From Flavobacterium sp. 9AF (GTDB lineage Bacteria; Bacteroidota; Bacteroidia; Flavobacteriales; Flavobacteriaceae), in contig NZ_LR733556.1 of NCBI RefSeq assembly GCF_902506265.1, forward strand, positions 1,209,838 through 1,273,837: a DNA stretch of 64,000 nucleotides. Direction: 5' to 3'. The translations under genes were made by a program, and so were the position numbers. This document shows, in pieces, positions 1 through 7,237 of the stretch. Under the pieces are notes generated by a model. The model was not told where the DNA came from and searched no databases. It was given only the letters and a program-made list of their open reading frames with translations. Position 1 is the stretch's first letter. Each line of letters begins with the position of its first letter.

Positions 1-432
1 ATTTAATATAACTTCATCAAAAAAGCGAAATTGAATATGCCGACAATTGGTTGGTATTATAAAATCATTAAGAATTTTTTGAAAATTATGAAATGAATTT
101 TTATTATAATCAATAATCATATTTGAAATTATAGAAGGATAATCAAATTCCATAGAAAGATTAGGAAATAAATTTGATTCTTCTTGAGATAATTCAAAAA
201 TAAATTCATTTTTTACTAGTAATTCCATATACTCGTTAAGTATAGGTAAATTCTCGTTATCAATTTCAAGTTTTAATTTTTCTAAATCAATTAAATTATC
301 TTCGTTGAATAAGTAAAAAAAACTTAATGGTACTAGTTGAAATCGATTGCGTTGTATATCGCAAATAGTAGCTCTGCATGCACCTTTTACGATGATACAA
401 TTAGCAAACAGTTTATAAAAAATTTTACTCAT
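1..432 (-). CDS. gwsS: Grasp-with-spasm SPASM-domain peptide maturase, N-terminal part (cut by window edge)
   Basis: Reading leftward from an ATG at 432 the frame stays open for 144 codons to the window edge, so only the N-terminus is present. Segments such as KLFANCIIVKGACRATICD, a QRNRFQLVP block, an EYMELLVKNEFIF block, LFPNLSMEFDYPS and CRHIQFRFFDE match my memory of the N-terminal region of GwsS, the SPASM maturase that partners an ATP-grasp ligase in Bacteroidota RiPP clusters. The SPASM cysteines would lie further left, outside the window. No CX3CX2C radical-SAM motif occurs in the visible part. It starts 8 nt inside the preceding 76-codon gene, so the two are probably translationally coupled. 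The family call rests on the sequence and on the adjacent gwsG and precursor genes. Confidence 0.85.
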   Translation of the reverse strand, partial: MSKIFYKLFANCIIVKGACRATICDIQRNRFQLVPLSFFYLFNEDNLIDLEKLKLEIDNENLPILNEYMELLVKNEFIFELSQEESNLFPNLSMEFDYPSIISNMIIDYNKNSFHNFQKILNDFIIPTNCRHIQFRFFDEVILN

Positions 433-655
433 CTAACTTTGAAAAGTCTATTATTTTAGAAATTGGTTTATAAAAAACAGTAGAATTATAAGAGTTAGTC
501 TCATAATGTCCAAAATTTATATAATTTTCATCATTTGATTTATTCAAACTATCATAAATTTCTATTTCCCATAATTGTGCAATAAATGGAAGTTTTTCTG
601 CATCTTTAGCTAAAACCTTTATTATTTGATCTTTTAAAACCTCATTATTCTTCAT
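425..655 (-). CDS. Small uncharacterised protein of the grasp-with-spasm cluster (76 aa)
   Basis: A 76-residue acidic protein that I do not recognise. It has no signal peptide, membrane segment or cysteine. The C-terminal half, with the blocks NFGHYETNSYNSTVFYKP and ISKIIDFSKLDE, looks like a compact folded domain. Its ATG overlaps the end of gwsG by 11 nt and its stop overlaps the start of gwsS by 8 nt, so it is translated as part of the maturase operon. Position and size suggest an accessory factor, for example a leader-binding or maturase-bridging protein, but this is inference only. It could also be an immunity protein or a second substrate, although it lacks a GG-type leader. Confidence 0.75.
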   Translation of the reverse strand: MKNNEVLKDQIIKVLAKDAEKLPFIAQLWEIEIYDSLNKSNDENYINFGHYETNSYNSTVFYKPISKIIDFSKLDE

Positions 656-1640
656 TTATAAGTGTTTTTGCAATTAATTTTTCTATATAATGGTTACAAT
701 TTCTACTTACCCATTGAAATTGACCAATCGGATTCACTTCTAAAAAAACATATTGATTATCTAACGTATAAATTAAATCAAAAGAACCACAATTCAAATT
801 GAGTTTCTTCATTAATAATGTTAACTTATTTTCTATTTCTGTAGGCAAATTAAATGGTACAACCCTATTAGGTCTTTCTCGGTCGTAATCCCTATAATCA
901 ATTTTTGTTTTTTCATTTTGCTGGCTAAAAATTGCCATACTTTTAAAAATACCATTTATATAAAAACTTCTAATTTCAAATTTTTTCTCAATGTATTTTT
1001 GAAACAATGATGGCTCAAAACGCTTTGTTGTTATTTTATTTAAAATTTCATTTGTAATTAATTGACTTGGTGTGAAAAAGCAAACATCTTTGTTATTAAT
1101 TATATGATTTGAAAAAGGATTTTCAATTGGCTTAGTAATAACTAAATTATGAAGTTCAACAAATTTTTGAAGGTCACTAAAATTTGTAGTAATTAAAGTT
1201 TCAGGAAAATTCAACTCTATTAATTTACAAACTTCTAATTGTTTCAATTTTCCTAAATAATTATCTTGAAATTTATTGATTTGAATTTTATTTGATTTTG
1301 AATTAAGAAAATCAAGAATTGGTTTGGAATTATTATTTTCTATACTTTCTTGAATAAATCCGTTAGTATTAGGAATATTAATTATTCCTCTTCTGTACCA
1401 ATAACTGTCATTATAGTTATAATCTAAATTATTTAATCTAAAATTAAATTTATCATTTGCTATCTCAATCTTTATTTCTTGAAGATCAAGAAAATCAAAT
1501 ATTTCTTCAATTTTAGTATTAATAGATAAATATCTAATCCATTGTATAACATCATCTGTACTTCTATCTTTAGATTCAGATTGAATAATAATTTTTTTAT
1601 TATCTACAGTACCAAAATCCCCAGAAAAGTTTAGCTCCAT
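645..1640 (-). CDS. gwsG: Grasp-with-spasm ATP-grasp peptide maturase
   Basis: ATP-grasp ligase of about 331 residues expected to modify the neighbouring precursor peptide, forming ester or amide links between side chains. The N-terminal stretch SESKDRSTDDVIQWIRYL matches the usual start of GwsG proteins. The C-terminal ATP-grasp fold shows KYIEKKFEIRSFYINGIF, the DYDRERPNRVVPF loop, and CGSFDLIYT followed by VFLEVNPIGQFQWV, which contains the Mg-ATP ligands (D, E and N of EVNP). I chose the ATG at 1640; a TTG lies at 1652. Either start places about 18 residues ahead of the family's usual N-terminus and overlaps the upstream gene (41 nt from 1640), so the true start is uncertain. Co-transcribed with the 76-aa gene and gwsS. 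Confidence 0.9.
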   Translation of the reverse strand: MELNFSGDFGTVDNKKIIIQSESKDRSTDDVIQWIRYLSINTKIEEIFDFLDLQEIKIEIANDKFNFRLNNLDYNYNDSYWYRRGIINIPNTNGFIQESIENNNSKPILDFLNSKSNKIQINKFQDNYLGKLKQLEVCKLIELNFPETLITTNFSDLQKFVELHNLVITKPIENPFSNHIINNKDVCFFTPSQLITNEILNKITTKRFEPSLFQKYIEKKFEIRSFYINGIFKSMAIFSQQNEKTKIDYRDYDRERPNRVVPFNLPTEIENKLTLLMKKLNLNCGSFDLIYTLDNQYVFLEVNPIGQFQWVSRNCNHYIEKLIAKTLINEE

Positions 1641-2604
1641 ATTTTTCTTCAAATATTTTTTTCAAATTATCTATTTCTATATTATTGATAAATAATTCTT
1701 TTCTTTTTTTATTTATTTTATCGTCTATTTCTGAATATTTAAAATAATTTACAAAAAGATTTTTTTTATAAGGAATATTAGGATTTTTGCATTCAACAGT
1801 ACGATAAATATTATCATGAAAAAGAGCAACATCACCTGGGTGAACATTTCCTTTTTTTATTTCTTCCATCCATATATCACTTAAATCATTATAGCTACAA
1901 TGACTATGGATTAATATTAGATAAATCATTTTTTGTGATAAACTTCCATCTTCTGAAGTAAAATCTTTAAGATTATTAAACTTTTTTATTCTATAATTAA
2001 AATCTTTAAATTTAGATTTAGATTCTTTAAAAATGGTTGAATCAGCAATACCTAAAAGTTGGTCACCTGGAAATCCTTTTTCTCGTATTAATTTTTCAAT
2101 TTTAACAAAAGCTTTCTGCTTTTTTTCTTCATAAGCTTTTGAATTATCTGTTCGTTTATCTACTTGATCTTGAATACCATAGTCTAGTATGGTATTTAAA
2201 TATTCTAAATCAATTCTTTTTAAGTATTCTTTTCTTTTTTTTGCATATTCGCTTTTTAAAAATTTATCATTTGCAATTTTATTTATTTCCTTTTCAAAAA
2301 GTCTCACATGTTTAAGATGGTCTATTTTTAAACCATTCCCAAAACCTTTAATGAGGTATTTCTTATAATCCTTTTTTAAAAAGAAAGCTATTTGAGCAGC
2401 ATTTATAGCATCTTTAGCAAAGATAAAGTCAAAATCATTAAAACATTTATCATAATAGTATAATGCAGAGTCTTTTTCTTCTGATTTAAAAAATAAATAT
2501 TCTGCTTTATTAATCAAGCTATGGTATTCAAAATAATTAGTATTTTTTTGAGAAAAAATTACTAAAAAATTACTAAAAAACAGTATTATAAATAATTTAT
2601 ACAT
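1600..2604 (-). CDS. Secreted protein of the grasp-with-spasm cluster (334 aa, DUF6624-like C-terminus?)
   Basis: 334 residues with a signal peptide (MYKLFIILFFSNFLVIFSQ). The N-terminal half is helical and charged, with a Tyr/Asp-rich stretch around residues 45-60 that could be TPR-like. The C-terminal half, with an EKGFPGDQLLG block followed by QKMIYLILIHSHCSYNDL and a KKGNVHPGDVALFHDNI segment, has the layout I associate with DUF6624-type extracytoplasmic proteins (a Gly-Pro-containing helix turn, a Q..hhLIxH helix, then a KKG.h.P..hA.h.D helix). That assignment is tentative. It sits between gwsA and gwsG and its end overlaps gwsG by 41 nt. A role in export, processing or sensing of the peptide is possible but not shown. 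Confidence 0.75.
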   Translation of the reverse strand: MYKLFIILFFSNFLVIFSQKNTNYFEYHSLINKAEYLFFKSEEKDSALYYYDKCFNDFDFIFAKDAINAAQIAFFLKKDYKKYLIKGFGNGLKIDHLKHVRLFEKEINKIANDKFLKSEYAKKRKEYLKRIDLEYLNTILDYGIQDQVDKRTDNSKAYEEKKQKAFVKIEKLIREKGFPGDQLLGIADSTIFKESKSKFKDFNYRIKKFNNLKDFTSEDGSLSQKMIYLILIHSHCSYNDLSDIWMEEIKKGNVHPGDVALFHDNIYRTVECKNPNIPYKKNLFVNYFKYSEIDDKINKKRKELFINNIEIDNLKKIFEEKYGAKLFWGFWYCR

Positions 2605-2627
2605 ATATGCACTTTATATAAAAAGTT

Positions 2628-2666
2628 AAAATTAATAAAATCCTTATAAAGGACTTTATTAATTTT
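2628..2666 (-). terminator. Hairpin between precursor and maturase genes (attenuator or partial terminator)
   Basis: A 16-bp stem (2628-2643 with 2651-2666, one mismatch that becomes a G-U wobble in the minus-strand RNA) encloses a 7-nt loop and is followed on the minus strand by AACTTTTTAT. It lies in the 87-nt gap between the gwsA stop and the next gene. The T-run is imperfect, so partial read-through is likely. That would give more precursor than enzyme transcript. Confidence 0.6.
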
Positions 2667-2691
2667 AATTAAAAAGAATTAACACTTAAAT

Positions 2692-2958
2692 TTAATTTGT
2701 GCTTTGATTTAAATCTGTTCTAGGAGTAGCAGAAGTTCTAGTATAATCAATTTCTCCAGGTTGTCCAACAATATAAGCAGGTGGTGTTTTTGGATTATTA
2801 TCTCCTTGAGTTTCTTTATCCATTGTATCTGTACCATAATGTGTAGCATTTCTGTAAGTAGTATCAACTGGTACACCTCCTACAATTTTCATTGCGTTTT
2901 GAATCTCGTTTTCTTTAAAAGGTTCGAATTTGTCTTTTTTTAAACTTTCTAGTTTCAT
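2692..2958 (-). CDS. gwsA: Grasp-with-spasm RiPP precursor peptide (88 aa)
   Basis: 88-residue peptide with a Bacteroidota-type leader (MKLESLKKDKFEPFKENEI, then NAMKIVGG) ending in a double glycine at residues 27-28, the usual cleavage site for a C39-peptidase transporter. The 60-residue putative core has no cysteine but 12 Thr, 2 Ser, 6 Asp and 2 Glu, plus a few Lys. That suits ATP-grasp-catalysed side-chain cross-linking as in graspetides and excludes lanthipeptide or sactipeptide chemistry. It is first in the cluster, preceded by a TAAGTTTG box at 2983-2990 and followed by a hairpin. The exact modification pattern cannot be read from the sequence. Confidence 0.85.
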   Translation of the reverse strand: MKLESLKKDKFEPFKENEIQNAMKIVGGVPVDTTYRNATHYGTDTMDKETQGDNNPKTPPAYIVGQPGEIDYTRTSATPRTDLNQSTN

Positions 2959-2982
2959 GTTTTAAAATTTAAAATTAAATAT

Positions 2983-2990
2983 CAAACTTA
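2983..2990 (-). promoter_or_regulatory. Candidate -7 box of the gwsA promoter
   Basis: TAAGTTTG on the minus strand, 25 nt before the gwsA ATG, matches the Bacteroidota vegetative -7 consensus TAnnTTTG. No clear -33 TTTG is seen at the usual distance, so the promoter may be weak or need an activator. Confidence 0.45.
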
Positions 2991-3060
2991 TATAATAAGA
3001 AAGTTAATTAAAAGTTAACCAATAAATTTTCCTAGGAATAATTTTATGCACCTATTTTAA

Positions 3061-3068
3061 TATATTTG
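3061..3068 (+). promoter_or_regulatory. -7 box of the XRE regulator promoter
   Basis: TATATTTG matches TAnnTTTG. Transcription would start around 3073-3076, leaving a leader of about a dozen nucleotides. This rules out a TTG at 3066 as the translation start and supports the ATG at 3087. Confidence 0.6.
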
Positions 3069-3086
3069 TATAAATACAATTATACG

Positions 3087-3437
3087 ATGAGTTTAAAAGC
3101 AATACGCAAAGAAAAAGGATTTACCCAAAAAGATATGGCATTTAAAATGGCTATGGAGCAAACGACTTATTCTAGAAAAGAAAGGGGTAAATCGCCCATT
3201 ACAGAGGAAGAATGGGAAAAACTAGCTGATGTTTTGAAAATACCCATAGAAGAATTAAAAAAAGCTAACGAGAATATGCCTAAAAATGAAAATTGTACTT
3301 TTTATGATAATTCTATTGGTATCCAAATAGTTTCAATGCCTAAAGAAACTTTAGATATTATGCTAAAATATACAGCTAAGCTTGAAGAAGAAAACAAAAT
3401 ATTAAAACAAGATTTAACAAAAAAAGGAAAAATGTAA
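3087..3437 (+). CDS. XRE-family helix-turn-helix regulator
   Basis: 116 residues. The N-terminal HTH_3 domain reads RKEKGFTQKDMAFKMAMEQ, then TYSRKERGKSPITEEEW, covering about residues 5-60. After a linker, the last 30 residues (KLEEENKILKQDL) form a short coiled coil that would promote dimerisation. I chose the ATG at 3087 because the promoter box at 3061-3068 overlaps the longer in-frame TTG start. It is divergent from the gwsA cluster across a 128-bp gap, so it may control the cluster or only itself. Small stand-alone XRE proteins of this type are common in flavobacteria, so the link to the RiPP genes is inference. Confidence 0.85.
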   Translation: MSLKAIRKEKGFTQKDMAFKMAMEQTTYSRKERGKSPITEEEWEKLADVLKIPIEELKKANENMPKNENCTFYDNSIGIQIVSMPKETLDIMLKYTAKLEEENKILKQDLTKKGKM

Positions 3438-3582
3438 CCTAGTCTCCTTTTGTTTTTTCTCTTTTTTCAAAGATCAATACATTCTCAAAATATTTCTTAT
3501 TCTATTTGAATTTAGAAAAGAATCAAATCAAAAGTGCATTTATTACCAATTATGAAATGAAAGCATTTTAATATTACCGCTT

Positions 3583-5562
3583 TTAAGAATACCTACTCAT
3601 CACTCTACCTAGCTTTTTAGAAAACATATTTGTTAGTCCCAAATAGTCCATTACCATGGATAACGTTTCCGAATTATCAGTATCATGATTTACTGTTGAG
3701 ATAGCTGTTTTTAAATCTTCAATTATTTTATTTACCCAATACCACCTTAGAGTTAAGATTGTTTCGGTAACATATTGTGCTATAGTTTTATCTTTAAGCT
3801 TTACAATTATTTGCTGCGATTCCCAATTGTGCAATACTTCTCTTTCTTCATTCATTAAAATTGAAGTCACTTCATTAGCGATTTCAGGATTAATTTGCTT
3901 AAGATAGCTTTCTAGTTCAAATTTTTCAGTTTGATTATAATAAGTAATAATATCCAAATAAATAGCTTTAAAAACAGGATTAGCAAGCTCAATTTCATCT
4001 TCTTGTAAACTTAAATAGATACGATTAAAGACTTTGTAACTATTTTTTTCTTTAACTTCAACTAAATCACCTTCTTCATTTGCTTTAATAAGTATATCTT
4101 CAAATTCTTCTTCAACATTTCCGTAAAGCAATAAGATTTCTATTATTTTCCTTTCTAATTCATTTTGAATATCAACTTTAGATTGTGAAACAACAGCTTC
4201 AGTTTTATGAACTTCAAATACTTTCTGTTCTTCTTTAACTTTTTTATTAGCTTCGGAGACATCCTTTTTATCAATTTGTGCCAAGGTATTAAAAAGAACA
4301 TCTTCAGAAATATCCATTATTCTAGAGCATTCTTGTAAATATATTTCACGCTTAATTCGATCGGGTATTTTTGATATACTGATAACCATATCACGAATTA
4401 AATCGGCTTTTTTAATAGGATCATTTTTAGCTTCATTCATTAAAAGAGATGCCTTAAACTGAATAAAATCTTTGGCATTTTCTTCTAAAAAACTAACCAG
4501 TTTATCATGTGGTGTTTTTTTAGCAAAACTATCTGGATCTTCACCATCTGGAAAAGCGCATACTTTAACATTCATACCTGCTTCTAGAATTAAATCTATC
4601 CCTCTGATTGAAGCTCTTAAACCCGCTGCATCACCATCAAAAAGCACGGTAATATTTTTAGTTAACCGACTGATTAATCGAATTTGATCTGGAGTTAAAG
4701 CGGTTCCAGAAGAAGCAACCACGTTTTCAATACCAGATTGATGAAATTGAATAACGTCAGTATATCCTTCAACTAAATAACAATTATCTTGTTTCGCAAT
4801 GGCTTGTTTCGCATGATATATCCCATACAATACTTTACTCTTATGATAAATTTCACTTTCAGGAGAATTTACATATTTAGCTACCTTTTTATCGTTTGTT
4901 AAAATACGTCCACCAAATCCTAATATTCTTCCACTCATACTATGAATAGGAAACATCACTCTACCTTTAAATCGATCAAATTGTTTATCTTCTTTTACGA
5001 TGGTAAGTCCCGTTTTTTCTAAAAATTCCAATTGATACCCTTTTCCTAAAGCTTCTTTAGTAAAAATATCCCAAGCATTAGGTGAATACCCTAAACTAAA
5101 TTTAGCAATTGTGTCATTAGTAAATCCTCTTTCTTTAAAGTAGGTTAAACCAATTGCTTTTCCTTCTTCGGTATGCAATAAACTTTTGTGAAAGTAAGTG
5201 TTTGCAAATTCTGAAACCAAATACATACTTTCTTTTTCGTTTGCAGCCGCCAAATCTTCATTCGTTTGAATTGTTTCTTCTATTTCAATATTATATTTCT
5301 TTGCCAAATATTTTATTGCTTCTGGGTAGCTAAAGTGCTCATGCTCCATCAAAAAAGTAACGACATTACCCCCTTTTCCAGAAGAAAAATCTTTCCAAAT
5401 TTGTTTTACAGGTGAAACCATAAAAGAGGGGGATTTTTCATCCACAAATGGACTTAATCCTTTTAAATTACTACCAGAACGTTTCAGCTGAACAAAATCG
5501 CCAATTACTTCCTCTACTCTGGCAGTCTCAAATACATTTTCTATGGTTGCTTTAGAAATCAA
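3583..5562 (-). CDS. dnaG: DNA primase
   Basis: Primase that synthesises RNA primers at the replication fork. 659 residues: an N-terminal zinc-finger-like domain (about 1-100), the catalytic RNAP/TOPRIM core with VEGYTDVIQFH and LFDGDAAGLRA (about residues 265-320), and a C-terminal helicase-interaction region. In the N-terminal domain GLCPFH is replaced by GLSPFV and the HCFGCG knuckle by KDFSSGKGG, so all four zinc ligands are absent while the fold-defining residues around them remain. The start is TTG at 5562: a stop lies six codons upstream and there is no nearby ATG, and the resulting start (L/M)ISKATI fits flavobacterial primases. It is monocistronic or loosely linked to its neighbours. 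Confidence 0.96.
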   Translation of the reverse strand: MISKATIENVFETARVEEVIGDFVQLKRSGSNLKGLSPFVDEKSPSFMVSPVKQIWKDFSSGKGGNVVTFLMEHEHFSYPEAIKYLAKKYNIEIEETIQTNEDLAAANEKESMYLVSEFANTYFHKSLLHTEEGKAIGLTYFKERGFTNDTIAKFSLGYSPNAWDIFTKEALGKGYQLEFLEKTGLTIVKEDKQFDRFKGRVMFPIHSMSGRILGFGGRILTNDKKVAKYVNSPESEIYHKSKVLYGIYHAKQAIAKQDNCYLVEGYTDVIQFHQSGIENVVASSGTALTPDQIRLISRLTKNITVLFDGDAAGLRASIRGIDLILEAGMNVKVCAFPDGEDPDSFAKKTPHDKLVSFLEENAKDFIQFKASLLMNEAKNDPIKKADLIRDMVISISKIPDRIKREIYLQECSRIMDISEDVLFNTLAQIDKKDVSEANKKVKEEQKVFEVHKTEAVVSQSKVDIQNELERKIIEILLLYGNVEEEFEDILIKANEEGDLVEVKEKNSYKVFNRIYLSLQEDEIELANPVFKAIYLDIITYYNQTEKFELESYLKQINPEIANEVTSILMNEEREVLHNWESQQIIVKLKDKTIAQYVTETILTLRWYWVNKIIEDLKTAISTVNHDTDNSETLSMVMDYLGLTNMFSKKLGRVMSRYS

Positions 5563-5603
5563 TTCTTTTAAATTTAGTCAACAAATATACAAAGTTGAAA
5601 TAA

Positions 5604-5633
5604 AAAAGCACCTATTCGAGAATAAGTGCTTTT
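5604..5633 (-). terminator. Rho-independent terminator after the first beta-helix paralog
   Basis: A 13-bp stem (5604-5616 with 5621-5633) closes on the tetraloop CGAG/CTCG. Its one mismatch is a U-G wobble in the minus-strand RNA, and a T-rich run follows on that strand. It lies between the gene ending at 5655 and dnaG. Confidence 0.75.
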
Positions 5634-5654
5634 ATAATTTATAGTAAGTACAAT

Positions 5655-6944
5655 TTATTTTTTATTCAATACCACATTACTATTCGTTCTTTCAATTTTA
5701 AGATATCTAAAATCTGGTGTTATAGAGAAATCAGTACTTTTAAAATAGTCATTGATTGGTCCATCAGAAATTGTTAAAGCATTTTTAGATGCAATAAAAT
5801 CTGTATCCATTCTAGAAGTATCACCTTCATCCATACTTGAAAACACTTTTGTGCAATGAGCTATAACTAAATTTTTAAGTTTAACATATTTCTCAAACTC
5901 ATCAGTCATTGAAAACCTGTCTAACATTAAAAAATCTCTAAAACCATAGACAACACTATTGCTTAAATTCAAATTAGCTTCATTAGAAACATAAACAGCT
6001 TCTTTGATCAATCCTTGATTATTATCTTCTATATTAACCAAAGTGATATTAGTTGCTTTTACATTTGTTTTGCTTCTTTGAGGATCATATTTATCTATAT
6101 CATTGTACGATTTAACTTCCATACATCTAGGTTTTGCATTACTTGAAGAAAACGGGTGTCTTAAAGCAATACTGTTAGTAAAATCTGCTTGAACGCCTTG
6201 AGTAAAATCAAAATCATCGTCTGAAGCTCTATAAGAAATTAATTTTTGTGCTTTTACATTTCCACCTAAAAATTCAAAAGAATCATTGTCGGAAAAACTC
6301 ACTTGTATTGCTTCTATAACCGTTCCACTACCTACACCTGCAAAAGTAATTCCCGCAATTTGTTTTTTGGTAGCCGATTTCTTACCTGCATATTCAACTC
6401 TAACATTTTTTAACACTCCAGCAGAGCCAACTTTGTTTTCACCACCAAATCTATTGTATTGAGGATCTAAATCAAAATCTACTACTCCTACACCTCCAAA
6501 TCTACTCACAGGAGCATCACCCATAACAATAATTCCACCCCAATCTCCTGGTTTTCTAGAGTATTCATCATTATTTGAAGTAAATACAATTGGAAAACTT
6601 TCAGAACCTTGAGCTATTATTTTTGCTCCTTTTGTAATAATAAGTGTTCCGCAAGTTTTAGAATCTCCTCTTAACAAAGTTCCTTCTTCTATTGTTAAAG
6701 TAGCGTTATTAGTAACATATACATTACCTTGTATAAGATAGGTATCTCGATTTGACAAAGTTGTATTTTGAGATATACTTCCTGTAAGAATTTTTTGTGG
6801 TTCTCTATAATCTTCCTTCTTAGGATTGAACTCTGTCCAGTATCCTAACCAGTTTTCTTTTTCATCAATTCCTAATCCAGACTGCGCATAACCTGCAAGG
6901 CTAAAGTTGCAAATAAGTGCTAATAATAGTAGGTTTTTTTTCAT
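5655..6944 (-). CDS. Secreted beta-helix-like protein, tandem paralog 1
   Basis: 429 residues with a signal peptide (MKKNLLLLALICNFSLAGYA, cleaved before QSG). The mature protein has the repeating short-strand pattern of a right-handed parallel beta-helix: NNATLTIEEGTLLRG, GTLIITKGAKIIAQG, a KPGDWGGIIVMGDAPV block, then YRASDDDFDFTQGVQ. Such proteins are seen in Bacteroidota as exported proteins of unknown role, and no catalytic residues can be assigned. I chose the ATG at 6944 because it gives a clean signal peptide; an ATG at 6977 would add 11 residues. No type A or type B T9SS sorting domain is visible at the C-terminus. It is the first of three tandem copies, each a separate unit. Confidence 0.85.
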   Translation of the reverse strand: MKKNLLLLALICNFSLAGYAQSGLGIDEKENWLGYWTEFNPKKEDYREPQKILTGSISQNTTLSNRDTYLIQGNVYVTNNATLTIEEGTLLRGDSKTCGTLIITKGAKIIAQGSESFPIVFTSNNDEYSRKPGDWGGIIVMGDAPVSRFGGVGVVDFDLDPQYNRFGGENKVGSAGVLKNVRVEYAGKKSATKKQIAGITFAGVGSGTVIEAIQVSFSDNDSFEFLGGNVKAQKLISYRASDDDFDFTQGVQADFTNSIALRHPFSSSNAKPRCMEVKSYNDIDKYDPQRSKTNVKATNITLVNIEDNNQGLIKEAVYVSNEANLNLSNSVVYGFRDFLMLDRFSMTDEFEKYVKLKNLVIAHCTKVFSSMDEGDTSRMDTDFIASKNALTISDGPINDYFKSTDFSITPDFRYLKIERTNSNVVLNKK

Positions 6945-7132
6945 AATAACAAATTTTGTAATTAGACAATTATGCATTATTACAAATTATATAAAGGCTT
7001 AAACTTTTGTTGTAAAAACACACTCAACTTTATTTTAAAAGCAAATACTATACCGTATTTTTATCGTTTAACTAATAAAGCTTTAACGAAGATACAGAAA
7101 CTTTTTGATAAAATCAAATAAAATTATCGAAG

Positions 7133-7164
7133 AAGTGTAACTTTTTTTCGTTTAAGTGCAACTT
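7133..7164. repeat. Pair of AAGTGYAACTT repeats, 21 bp apart
   Basis: AAGTGTAACTT at 7133-7143 and AAGTGCAACTT at 7154-7164 differ at one base and start exactly 21 bp (two helical turns) apart. Each unit has palindromic arms AAGT...ACTT. The pair lies about 190-220 bp upstream of the gene starting at 6944, in an otherwise featureless gap, and could be a paired regulator site. Confidence 0.4.
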
Positions 7165-7237
7165 ATCAATGTTTTTAAGCCTTTTCAAGACATTATTACA
7201 AAAAAAATAAATGGCTTTTTTAAGATAAGATTATGTA

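Noticed and set aside
1641..1652. TTG start for gwsG at 1652
   Set aside because: An ATG is four codons further in at 1640 and the extra residues do not extend family similarity.
2761..2943. 60-codon plus-strand frame antisense to gwsA
   Set aside because: It is the complement of the precursor gene, has a composition of repeated Ser/Ile/Phe and no start context.
3066..3086. Longer XRE regulator starting at a TTG at 3066
   Set aside because: This TTG is part of the TATATTTG promoter box (3061-3068); the ATG at 3087 gives the usual HTH start.
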